Shown here one piece after another: positions 36,209 through 43,747 of a stretch of 64,000 nt of DNA. The notes below the pieces were generated by a model that was given only the letters and a program-made list of their open reading frames with translations, searched no databases and had not been told where the DNA came from. Position 1 is the first letter of the stretch; each line of letters opens with the position of its first letter. The position numbers and the translations under genes are program-made. The stretch is from contig CBDCAB010000005.1 in the NCBI GenBank assembly GCA_965213735.1, forward strand, positions 1,364,001 to 1,428,000. The letters run 5' to 3'. The stretch is from CALDTK01 sp965213735. Lineage in GTDB: Bacteria > Bacteroidota > Bacteroidia > Chitinophagales > Saprospiraceae.

Positions 36209-38281
36209 TTAGTGGCTTTTATAGATTGCAAGACCGTTCATCACTACGAACGACTCTGAGGGTTTATTAGGGTGGTGGAGAAAATACAAGCCATCTGACC
36301 AAGTGGACGTATCGATATCCGAGACGTTGAACGACTTGTCGGAGGTCATTATGATCCTTCCTTGCGCATCGACAACATTATTCCACGCGCTAGATTTCAA
36401 AATCAAGTTTTCTACAATTACATCATTGCAAAAGTCGGAACCAGGTCTGTTATTATCCCGTACTCTCGAACCCGCTTCAGCAACATCGTTAAGATCATTA
36501 CCAGAAAAATTAGACAAAATTAAATCTTCTCTGACTTTATTCATAAATGCATCAGGAGAAGCGGGATCTTTACGTAATTGCTTACTGATATAGGCAAACC
36601 CGTGCTGACTACAGCAGCCACTTTCTGTGAATTCATCCGAGCATGGGAGATAAACTGATAGCGCATGTCCTGCTTCCACTTGGACTCGCGAGTGGTAAGT
36701 CCAGCGACCGCTGACTTCTAAATAGTCTATGCTCCCTAACTGTATGCGCAGGAGCTCATCAGACGATAGACGTGTCTTTTCAAACCCGTTCAGATCATCA
36801 TTAGGCACCCAGGAAGTTCCAGAACTACCTGTGAAAGTCAGTCGATTGGTATTTATAAGAGTTGCAATATCGTCGCCGGCATCAGTTGCAAAGGGTACAC
36901 CTTGCGCGTTCCCCACCGTAGAGTCTGTAAGAATGAGACCTATTGCGGCAATGTTACCGATAAGCGAGCCGATAGCATTGCCCCAAGCTGGATTTACATT
37001 AATCTCGAATTCTCGAGCATCTCCACTCACCGACATGTCTAATATTCCGGGATCCTCACTACCTCGCTGAAGACTTAGATAAGCCATGTCCATTCCGACA
37101 GCGCTTCCGTATCGCTTTTTACCTTTTCCTATCCTATCGGAGGCTGTTACTTCCATGTCACTTACGTATGCATAGTAGATTTCCACCGGTTTGGAACAAG
37201 CGCAAATTGCATCTCCTGGTTGACCTTGGCCCGCTATACAGAATAACTTCAAGGTAATTGTTGAGGTCCTTCTTCCTTGTACACCATCGCCTCTAGAGAA
37301 ATTCCGATCTGTAGATCTGGATCCTCGCCAATCCGCAATTTGGAGCAAGTGGTCTTTAGAAGCCCCTCCTTCTATGTCATCCCAATCATGTCTAAATTCC
37401 CCTGTACCTCCACCATTGTTGTAATCGTCAGTTTCGACCTCTACTGGACTATCTCCAGTCTGTGAGACTTTAAGCGCACTAACTCTTTTCAGCATCACCA
37501 CGCTTTCACAGTCGCAGTCTGAGAGGTGAGTTCCATAAGTTGGAGGTATCAAAGATCCGTAGTCTGATGGCTCTATGGGTTGGCAATCCATTGCGGTAGC
37601 CTGAAAGAATGCCCAGCGTTCAGCATCTGTTAGGTAATTGAGGCTGTTAAGGAATATGATCAGATTAGGCCTAGATTCTCCTTGTTCTTCCCAAGCCTGA
37701 AGATCATCCAAGAAATTGGGATGTGTAACTTCTACAAGGTCGGTAGATGTACAACCGATTTGCCCTCCCCCGATTGCGAAAAGGTCTAAGTCGCCACATG
37801 GGTTCCAACAAATTATTGAATAACTGCTTTCGGGTAGAGCCCCTGTCCATTGATAGATTCGGCTGCTTCCACCAGCGGTTGTAGAAATTAAAGTCATCTC
37901 TGACGTCCGAGAGGGCGTTTGCACATAGAGGGGATCCAAGTAGGGCTCATTCGACGTAATGTGTGCCTCTATGACCATCGTGCCGTTGGACATCACTATT
38001 GCTGTAGTACGAATAAGCATTGGGAGCTGCTCGCTCTCACATTCAGATGGAGCATTCGGGTTTTCTTCCTCGAATTGTGCATCTACGTCATCGGATGGAA
38101 ATTCGGGCAAGGGCTCCTGTGCCAGTAAAGGCAACGAGAGCGTTAATATCAAGACAACTCCTAGCCAGTGGATTAGCTTAGTCGTGGAGTCGTGGAGTCG
38201 TGGAGTCGTGGAACATCTGGGAGGGCATTTTACGGTTAAAGTATCGATGCTAATGTAACTCGACAACCAGCATGTGACCAA
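36209..38281 (-). CDS. Large secreted protein with repeat-controlled start
   Basis: The frame spans 690 codons. A signal peptide core (HWLGVVLILTLSLPLLAQ) begins about 38 codons in. The C-terminus (VDAQGRIIMTSDKSFNVSDI, then WSDGLYFLHHP) resembles the end of a T9SS sorting domain. The middle has several Cys and beta-rich stretches but no motif I know. No ATG lies in frame ahead of the signal peptide: the open frame begins with TTG at 38281. The ATGs at 38228 and 38216 (MPSQMFHDSTT) are out of frame because of an 8-bp repeat tract at 38181-38212, and meet a TAA right after it. Two or five repeats would put them in frame. Expression may therefore be phase variable. Confidence 0.7.
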   Translation of the reverse strand: MVTCWLSSYISIDTLTVKCPPRCSTTPRLHDSTTKLIHWLGVVLILTLSLPLLAQEPLPEFPSDDVDAQFEEENPNAPSECESEQLPMLIRTTAIVMSNGTMVIEAHITSNEPYLDPLYVQTPSRTSEMTLISTTAGGSSRIYQWTGALPESSYSIICWNPCGDLDLFAIGGGQIGCTSTDLVEVTHPNFLDDLQAWEEQGESRPNLIIFLNSLNYLTDAERWAFFQATAMDCQPIEPSDYGSLIPPTYGTHLSDCDCESVVMLKRVSALKVSQTGDSPVEVETDDYNNGGGTGEFRHDWDDIEGGASKDHLLQIADWRGSRSTDRNFSRGDGVQGRRTSTITLKLFCIAGQGQPGDAICACSKPVEIYYAYVSDMEVTASDRIGKGKKRYGSAVGMDMAYLSLQRGSEDPGILDMSVSGDAREFEINVNPAWGNAIGSLIGNIAAIGLILTDSTVGNAQGVPFATDAGDDIATLINTNRLTFTGSSGTSWVPNDDLNGFEKTRLSSDELLRIQLGSIDYLEVSGRWTYHSRVQVEAGHALSVYLPCSDEFTESGCCSQHGFAYISKQLRKDPASPDAFMNKVREDLILSNFSGNDLNDVAEAGSRVRDNNRPGSDFCNDVIVENLILKSSAWNNVVDAQGRIIMTSDKSFNVSDIDTSTWSDGLYFLHHPNKPSESFVVMNGLAIYKSH
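38181..38212. repeat. Octanucleotide tract, 4 x GTCGTGGA
   Basis: Four perfect tandem copies lie between candidate ATG starts and the signal-peptide codons of the minus-strand gene at 36209. An 8-bp unit changes the reading frame with each gain or loss, as in known slipped-strand phase-variable genes. Confidence 0.85.
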
Positions 38282-38506
38282 ATGTCATCCAAAAAAACAT
38301 TGGCTCAATAGCAGATTTTCGACATTTGCTAATTCAGCGTGTGCCGGTGGCCACTCAATTTGATGGCGAGAAGCTCATATACCAGAATTGCAAGATTAGT
38401 CTTTATGGTGCTATGCCCCTATGTCGTGGTGAGTGTGTCTGGATGATCTTTCTGCTGACTTCTGCATTTTAGACCTCAAACCGGCACCGTTTACTAGCTC
38501 GAAGTG

Positions 38507-39166
38507 CTAGTAACGCAGCACTGGTCCCAGCACTTCTTCTACAGGTCTACCTGGCTCGAGCCATACCGCCTGCCAGCCGCGGGCACGTGCAGCTTCGACA
38601 TTGGGCTGGAGGTCATCGATAAACAGGAGCTGATCTGGGGTTTCTTGCACATGCTTCTCTACCTGCTCGTAAATGGCGGGTTCGGGTTTGAGTGCACCTA
38701 ATCTTTGCGAGTAGAAGCGTTTTTTGAAGAAGCGGGTTTCAAAATCAGGGTAGCCCGCTGCTGCTACATGCTGACGCACCCAGTCGATATGAATGTCATT
38801 GGTGTTGCTGAGCACGTACAGCGAGTATTGCTGCTGGAGTGTAGCTAAGGTTTCGTAACGCTTCGGGTTGATACCAGGAAGTATGATAGCATTCCAGTAG
38901 TGGGTGACTTGTTTTGGCGAAAGCTGTAAGTACGCGCACAGCATCTCGATGAAGCGCTCGCTGCTCAACTGACCCGTATCATAGCGGTAGAAAAGGTTCA
39001 AGTCTTGCGCCCAGCCTGCGAAACTTGGGTTGTGAGCACCTATATCGTAAGGCCATCCCTGGCTGTAGCGCGCATTATCGAGATCGATGAGCACATTGCC
39101 CAGATCGAAGACTACAGCTTTTACCTGTTCCCAATTGACAGATTCAGAACTTGGGGATGCTGGCAT
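38507..39166 (-). CDS. HAD-superfamily hydrolase (YihX-like)
   Basis: About 219 residues. I start at ATG 39166 (MPASPSSESVNWEQ) because the longer frame runs through the tRNA gene. VVFDLGNVLIDLD is HAD motif I in the DLGNV form, YVLSNTNDIH is motif II, RLGALKPEPAIY gives the motif III Lys, and LLFIDDLQPNVEAA is motif IV. This is the layout of sugar-phosphate phosphatases such as YihX. Substrate is not predictable. It is divergent from the tRNA. It contains an exact copy (38921-38934) of the 14-bp word. Confidence 0.85.
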   Translation of the reverse strand: MPASPSSESVNWEQVKAVVFDLGNVLIDLDNARYSQGWPYDIGAHNPSFAGWAQDLNLFYRYDTGQLSSERFIEMLCAYLQLSPKQVTHYWNAIILPGINPKRYETLATLQQQYSLYVLSNTNDIHIDWVRQHVAAAGYPDFETRFFKKRFYSQRLGALKPEPAIYEQVEKHVQETPDQLLFIDDLQPNVEAARARGWQAVWLEPGRPVEEVLGPVLRY

Positions 39167-39179
39167 TGGTGTACATTTG
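39151..39179 (+). promoter_or_regulatory. Bacteroidota-type promoter for the tRNA
   Basis: TTG at 39151-39153, an 18-bp spacer and TACATTTG at 39172-39179 match the Bacteroidota consensus. The tRNA begins 35 bp downstream. It overlaps the 5' end of the HAD gene on the other strand. Confidence 0.6.
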
Positions 39180-39213
39180 CGGCGCGTAAAGGTGGCGAAA
39201 TTTGTCGCCAGCA

Positions 39214-39286
39214 GGCTCCTTAGCTCAGGGGTTAGAGCACCCGGCTCATAACCGGATGGTCGTTGGTTCAATTCCAACAGGAGCCA
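39214..39286 (+). tRNA. tRNA with CAT anticodon (Ile2 or Met)
   Basis: The acceptor stem GGCTCCT pairs with AGGAGCC, discriminator A. D-arm AGCTCAGGGGTTAGAGCA, anticodon loop CTCATAA and T-arm TTGGTTCAATTCCAA fold well. The anticodon is CAT. A normal G-C first pair excludes initiator tRNA. The D-arm and the ATGGTCG variable region look closer to tRNA-Ile2, whose C34 becomes lysidine by TilS, than to elongator Met. Confidence 0.9.
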
Positions 39287-39351
39287 CTATCGCGCGAAGC
39301 ACATGTTATGGTCGCGCAACCCCAGCGGCTGGACTTACAGCACGCAACCCT

Positions 39352-40938
39352 ATGGCCAAAGGATTTCACAAACCTAGCGACGACGACCGCGATGCTCCGC
39401 GCGATGACCAACCACGACGCGATGACCAGCCACAGCGCGAGGAGCGACCACCACGACGAGATGATGAGCGAGGTGACGAGCGTGATGATCGACCCCGACC
39501 GAATCCCCGTATAGGCAGAGGCTACGGCAATCGCCACAATGAGCAATCTCAACCCCGCGACTCACACCCGCCACGAGACAGGGATGAGCGCTGGAACGAC
39601 CGCCGCGACTTTGACCGTCCGCCGCCGCGAAACAACTACAGCGAAGAACGGAGATTTGATGAGCGCCCACGCGATGACCGCGGCCCACGGGACGAGCGCT
39701 ATGATCGCGGCGCAGCACGGGATCGTTTTGATGATCGGCGGCGGGATAACTACAATGACCGTCCGCGCTATGATGATAGACGCCGCGGTGGCTACGATGA
39801 CCGGGGGCGCTTCGATGATCGAAGGCCACCCTACAACGACAGGCGCGAACCTCGTGACTGGCGGCGCGATGACTACGATGGTCCGCGCAGGGACTATAGA
39901 GACGAGCGTCCGCGCTATGACGATTGGCGTGGTGACGACCGCCGCCGCTATGACGACCGACGCGACTACAGGGACGACCGGCCGCGCTACGACGATCGGC
40001 GACGAGACAATTTTCGTAGAGACGACTACCGCCGCGACGACCGTTGGCGTGGCAATGATCGACGACCGTCGCAAGGGCGCAACGATTACCGCCGCAACGA
40101 CTCGAGCCGTTCGCGCAGTGATGACAAGCCGAGTCGCTCACGAGAATGGCGGGATCAAGCTAAGCAGCAAAACCCGCGGCAGGAAAAAGATAAGCGCCGA
40201 TTTAAGCCACCAGCACCTCCAAATCTCGATCCTTCGAAGCTGAATGAGCCGATCCGCCTCAATAAGTTCTTGGCGCGCTCGACGAGCTACTCCCGGCGCG
40301 ACTCAGACGAGCTCATTAAGCGTGGACGCGTAACAGTAAATGGCGAGGTGATGGCACCAGGCTTTATGGTGAATCCTGGGGATGTGGTGCTACTCGATGA
40401 AAAGCCTGTAAATCGTCGCGATCACCTCGTATATATCCTCCTTAATAAGCCCAAGGATGTGGCCCTATCGACGGTGCCAACTGAAGGGGAAGCGGGGAGT
40501 TTGGGAGATTTACTGAAGTTTGATGGGGTAGAGCAGCTTAAAGCTGTACATCCTTTGGAGCAGGAAATGCTCGGACTGCAGCTGCTCAGCAATGACGATG
40601 CTATCGCCAAGCACTTTGTGGAGCACCCGCCGAAGGAGACGTATACTGTTTTATTGGAGGAGCCTGGCAGCGAAGAGTTGTTGCTGGAGTTAGCACCTGA
40701 GGATACCAAAGCAAAAGGTAAAATTCTCGTTGCGGAATATGCGGATGAAGAGCATTTGCGCCTCACCCTCGTGACGCGTGGCGGCTACCCAGCGGAGGAA
40801 GTAGCTGCTGCAGGCCTATCGCCGTCGCGCATCGATCGCTTGCACTTTGCAGGACTCACGAAAAAGGATTTACCCCGCGGCCACTGGCGTTTCCTCAACG
40901 ACCGGGAGGTGACGTGGGTGACGAAATTTCAGCAGTAG
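39352..40938 (+). CDS. S4-domain, RsuA/RluB-like protein with disordered RD-rich N-terminus
   Basis: 528 residues from ATG 39352 (MAKGFHKPSDDDRD); longer starts would lie in the tRNA. Residues ~1-290 are low complexity, rich in Arg, Asp and Tyr (RDDRPRYDDRR-type repeats). An S4 RNA-binding domain follows (IRLNKFLARSTSYSRRDSDE, about 298-360), then a pseudouridine-synthase-like domain (YILLNKPKDVALST). Where RluB-type enzymes have GRLDxxTxGLLLLTND, this protein has HPLEQEMLGLQLLSND: the catalytic Asp is Glu and the Arg is Pro. It may bind RNA without modifying it. Such charged tails occur on Bacteroidota members of the family. Confidence 0.8.
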   Translation: MAKGFHKPSDDDRDAPRDDQPRRDDQPQREERPPRRDDERGDERDDRPRPNPRIGRGYGNRHNEQSQPRDSHPPRDRDERWNDRRDFDRPPPRNNYSEERRFDERPRDDRGPRDERYDRGAARDRFDDRRRDNYNDRPRYDDRRRGGYDDRGRFDDRRPPYNDRREPRDWRRDDYDGPRRDYRDERPRYDDWRGDDRRRYDDRRDYRDDRPRYDDRRRDNFRRDDYRRDDRWRGNDRRPSQGRNDYRRNDSSRSRSDDKPSRSREWRDQAKQQNPRQEKDKRRFKPPAPPNLDPSKLNEPIRLNKFLARSTSYSRRDSDELIKRGRVTVNGEVMAPGFMVNPGDVVLLDEKPVNRRDHLVYILLNKPKDVALSTVPTEGEAGSLGDLLKFDGVEQLKAVHPLEQEMLGLQLLSNDDAIAKHFVEHPPKETYTVLLEEPGSEELLLELAPEDTKAKGKILVAEYADEEHLRLTLVTRGGYPAEEVAAAGLSPSRIDRLHFAGLTKKDLPRGHWRFLNDREVTWVTKFQQ

Positions 40939-40991
40939 GGCGCTGGAAGGCGATATGCCCCAACACCTAGCCCCCAGCCCCTAGCCCCCAA

Positions 40992-41954
40992 TCACCCCCC
41001 CACCTCAAATCCCACCCATTCCGCCCGTGTCTGTAGCAGGGCTTGCTTGCCTTCCCAAAGCTCCACTTCGGCCCAGGCCAGTAAACTTTCATTGACACGC
41101 CCCACCATACCATCATCGTGGGCAGGAGCCATAAGCTCAACTCCCGGTGCGTGATGGGCAACCACCTTTAGCCGCAGCAACCGGCGCCTGAAGTCGAGTT
41201 GCACAGAGTCCTCAGCCAGTTCAATGTCTATGCGAGCGCCATTGTAAGTGGTGAATGGCAAGAATCGCCCACGCCACCACAAGGCTGCAATAAAGCCAGT
41301 GAAACTCGTGCCCAGCAGCGGCACCCGGCCCGCGCTCACCATCAGGCAACACGGCTCCGTTTCGCTGACAAGGTGATTGGTTTGTAGCCAAACCCACTGC
41401 CGCGGAAACGAGCGGCCCCAGTCTTTTTCGATGTAGCCCACGGCCTCACCAGACAGTTCACACCCGTTGATAGTGCCGATCACCTGGTGGTGGAGGCTTA
41501 CAACTCCGTGGCGACACTCCATACGGGGAATAAAAGTAAAAGGACCCATCGCGCCTGGACTCCACCACCGCCACGGCCAGGCTTGGTTTTGGCGAAAGCT
41601 GACCTCCACATCTGCATCCGCCAACTTCACCCTCAGGCCGAATTCACTAAAACAATGTCCGTCGATTGAGAGGGTAAAACCTGTTTTGGCTAAAGCTGAA
41701 ACCGACCTCTGCGGCGCAGCAAAATCGAGGATTGAATAGCGATGATAAGTAGCCTTGCCAGCCACGCCATCGAGCACCTGAATGAAGGCATGGCCACAGC
41801 CTTGGGCATCAAAGCTGACACCCGGAATTAATGCCAGCGCCAGCTGATTGGGCGGATCAACAATCTTAAAGTAGTAGCCCTCAAAATAACGGCGCGTCTG
41901 TCCCAGCCCTTGAAACCGCGTGGGAAAGATGACGTTTGTTAAGCTGCGCAACAC
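40992..41954 (-). CDS. Tocopherol cyclase family protein
   Basis: 320 residues. GQTRRYFEGYYFKIVDPPN near the start, and GYIEKDWGRSFPRQWVWLQT in the middle, match the tocopherol cyclase-like family (PF14249), including the W-G-x-x-F-P-x-x-W-x-W core. True tocopherol cyclases close the chromanol ring in vitamin E synthesis; many bacterial relatives act in unknown lipid chemistry. No pathway partner lies nearby. It carries one exact (41586-41599) and one single-mismatch (41683-41696) copy of the 14-bp word, about 100 bp apart. Confidence 0.85.
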   Translation of the reverse strand: MLRSLTNVIFPTRFQGLGQTRRYFEGYYFKIVDPPNQLALALIPGVSFDAQGCGHAFIQVLDGVAGKATYHRYSILDFAAPQRSVSALAKTGFTLSIDGHCFSEFGLRVKLADADVEVSFRQNQAWPWRWWSPGAMGPFTFIPRMECRHGVVSLHHQVIGTINGCELSGEAVGYIEKDWGRSFPRQWVWLQTNHLVSETEPCCLMVSAGRVPLLGTSFTGFIAALWWRGRFLPFTTYNGARIDIELAEDSVQLDFRRRLLRLKVVAHHAPGVELMAPAHDDGMVGRVNESLLAWAEVELWEGKQALLQTRAEWVGFEVGG

Positions 41955-42004
41955 GGCGAAAGCTAGCGAGTAGAGTCACCACCTTACGGTAAAACCTATA
42001 CGCC

Positions 42005-42586
42005 ATGTCTACATCCAGCTCCAAATCCGAGGCCGATCAGGTCTTTGAGCGCGAGCTGATGCCGCACCTGCACGCCCTCACTGCCTTTGCCTACCGCCTC
42101 TCGCAAGATGCACAAGATGCCAACGACCTGGTGCAAGTGACCTACCTCAAAGCGTATCGTTTTATCGACACCTTTCAGCGGGGCTCGAATGCAAAAGCCT
42201 GGTTGTTTCGGATTCTAAAAAATCAATTCATCAATGAATACCGCAAGCGGCAGAGTCGCCCCTCGACGGTTGATTATGAAGAGGTTTTTGTGCTCGAGGA
42301 GAGTGATCGAGGTGATGTGCCGGTGTCGTTCGACCTGCGCCACGAGCTGTTTGCACACCTGCTCGGCGACGAAGTTACCCAGGCAATCAACAGTTTGCCC
42401 GTGAACTTTCGCCTCGTATTGTTACTTTGCGACATAGAAGGCTTTACCTACGAGGAGATCGCGCGCATCACTGATGTGCCGATTGGAACGGTGCGCAGTA
42501 GACTTCACCGCGCCCGCAATCTGCTCAAAGAAAGTCTTCGTCCTTACGCTCAGCAGCGGGGGATTACCGACAAGAAAAAGCGCTGA
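42005..42586 (+). CDS. ECF-type RNA polymerase sigma factor
   Basis: 193 residues. Region 2 (LTAFAYRLSQDAQDANDLVQ, VTYLKAYRFIDTF, AWLFRILKNQFINEYRK) and region 4 (NSLPVNFRLVLLLCDIEGFTY, EIARITDVPIGTVRSRLHRA) are both clear. No anti-sigma gene follows; a 44-codon small gene comes next. ECF factors direct RNA polymerase to stress or envelope regulons; the target here is unknown. Confidence 0.93.
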   Translation: MSTSSSKSEADQVFERELMPHLHALTAFAYRLSQDAQDANDLVQVTYLKAYRFIDTFQRGSNAKAWLFRILKNQFINEYRKRQSRPSTVDYEEVFVLEESDRGDVPVSFDLRHELFAHLLGDEVTQAINSLPVNFRLVLLLCDIEGFTYEEIARITDVPIGTVRSRLHRARNLLKESLRPYAQQRGITDKKKR

Positions 42587-42651
42587 CCCAGCAGCTTGTA
42601 CACACATACGTCCTGCGGCATATCCTACTCCGCTCACCAAAACCGAGACGT

Positions 42652-42786
42652 ATGAAGACTTCTGAAACCACCAACACGCAGACCAGCAGTGCCCCACTCG
42701 CTGAAGGCTCAGCTACTGCCCCATCTGCAGCAGGTTTGGCCCTTATTCGCGCCATCAAGCGCCGCGTCAAGACTGCTAAACGCTAG
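42652..42786 (+). CDS. Small basic-tailed protein, 44 aa
   Basis: MKTSETTNTQTSSAPLAEGS followed by an Ala-rich stretch and a basic tail (RAIKRRVKTAKR). It begins 66 bp after the sigma factor stop on the same strand and ends just before a hairpin terminator. Ser/Thr/Ala at the front and Arg/Lys at the end suggest a nucleic-acid- or partner-binding peptide. No family is known to me. Confidence 0.45.
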   Translation: MKTSETTNTQTSSAPLAEGSATAPSAAGLALIRAIKRRVKTAKR

Positions 42787-42799
42787 TCCAAACACCGCA

Positions 42800-42831
42800 T
42801 AAAAAAAGCCCCTCAACGCACGTTGAGGGGC
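42800..42831 (-). terminator. Rho-independent terminator of the DUF4920 gene
   Basis: Stem GCCCCTCAACG/CGTTGAGGGGC with a 2-base loop at 42808-42831; read on the minus strand it is followed by seven T (42807-42801). It lies downstream of the DUF4920 gene. Confidence 0.85.
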
Positions 42832-42955
42832 CTGGGTGTAATGTCGTGAGAGTACAGGAAGGTATCCTGTATGCTCTCCAAACGGTTGGGATCAGCGATG
42901 CGCTGCCTGAGTATTTGAAAATTGTTTCGCTACAGGAGGCTTGAGCAATCCCACC

Positions 42956-43021
42956 TCTCATATCTCATTTCCCACTTCTCATTTCTCACCTCCCACTTCT
43001 CATTTCTCACTTCTCACCTCT
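42956..43021. repeat. Pyrimidine-rich degenerate repeat
   Basis: Copies of CCCACTTCTCATTTCTCAC run in near-tandem up to the stop codon of the DUF4920 gene. Strong strand bias (C/T against G/A). Apparent start frames here are composition artefacts. Confidence 0.75.
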
Positions 43022-43023
43022 CC

Positions 43024-43587
43024 CTACAACACCCTCACCCCCGTTGCAATAATCTCCAGTTCTTCTTTGGGCTCGGTAATAGCGGCAATTTCTTCACTCG
43101 ATTTGCCGGCGTCTTCAGCGTAATGGCGCAGATCGGCTACCGGCACGAGCGTGCGCTTGGCACTCCCTTCGATAGCGACTTCATGGCCAGAAAGCGTCTT
43201 CGGCATGAAGAAGCCATAGTCCTTGAAGCGCACAGTGACCTCAGATGCCTTGCCTTCTTCATTGGCAATCGTCATCCAGCAACCTTTCTTCTGGCATACT
43301 TCGAGCACCTCGCCCTGAATGACCAGCTGCTCAATGCTGTCGCGAGTAGACATCTTGTCCATGAAGTCTGCAAACGACCACACGTCGGTGGAGGTGCTCA
43401 CCCCAGCACCGTAGTTAGCCCCCGCGTAAGGCTCGGTGTTGAAGGCATCTGTAATCGTCGCCACCGACTCATTGGCGAGTTCGCTGGTGTTATCTACAGC
43501 CTCGTCAGTAGCTTCGGCAGCTTCGCCACAGGCAGTAGCTCCTAGTGCTACTGTGGCCACCGCAATCAGGTAGTGTTGAATCTTCAT
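43024..43587 (-). CDS. DUF4920-domain lipoprotein
   Basis: 187 residues. A lipobox (LGATAC followed by GEAAEA) ends the signal peptide. An acidic Ala/Glu-rich linker follows, then a domain with VIQGEVLEVCQKKGCWMTIA and VTVRFKDYGFFMPKTLSGHE, the landmarks of DUF4920. The paired Cys in CQKKGCW suggest metal or disulfide chemistry, but the function is not established. The gene ends at the terminator at 42800. Confidence 0.85.
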   Translation of the reverse strand: MKIQHYLIAVATVALGATACGEAAEATDEAVDNTSELANESVATITDAFNTEPYAGANYGAGVSTSTDVWSFADFMDKMSTRDSIEQLVIQGEVLEVCQKKGCWMTIANEEGKASEVTVRFKDYGFFMPKTLSGHEVAIEGSAKRTLVPVADLRHYAEDAGKSSEEIAAITEPKEELEIIATGVRVL

Positions 43588-43747
43588 CGCTCAAAGGTAG
43601 AACGCAGCCGTCGCTATGCAATAATGCCGCTGCTGTTGAGGTTTTAATTTGACTTGGCCCGCATGCCTGGCCCACCAACAGCACTACGCCTATACATCGA
43701 TTCTACACATTCACCTCCGTCCTCACACGTTGCGAATCCTGTAGCCG

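Larger units (their letters stand above)
32600..36222. repeat. 1,882-bp tandem duplication (two units)
   Basis: All four gene boundaries repeat at exactly 1,882 bp: 32610/34492, 33398/35280, 33557/35439 and 34324/36206. Each unit carries one 262-type and one 255-type lipoprotein gene. The spacer block with CAGTTCGCTGCGCTCTCGGC recurs at about 33488, 34420 and 35370. Few substitutions separate the units, so the event is recent. Confidence 0.9.

Noticed and set aside
39374..40243. Long open frames of 170-255 codons on both strands over the RD-rich part of the S4 gene
   Set aside because: They are shadows of a low-complexity, GC-rich repeat; the plus-strand S4-domain frame explains the sequence, and the others encode only Ala/Val/Ser/Arg-rich composition.
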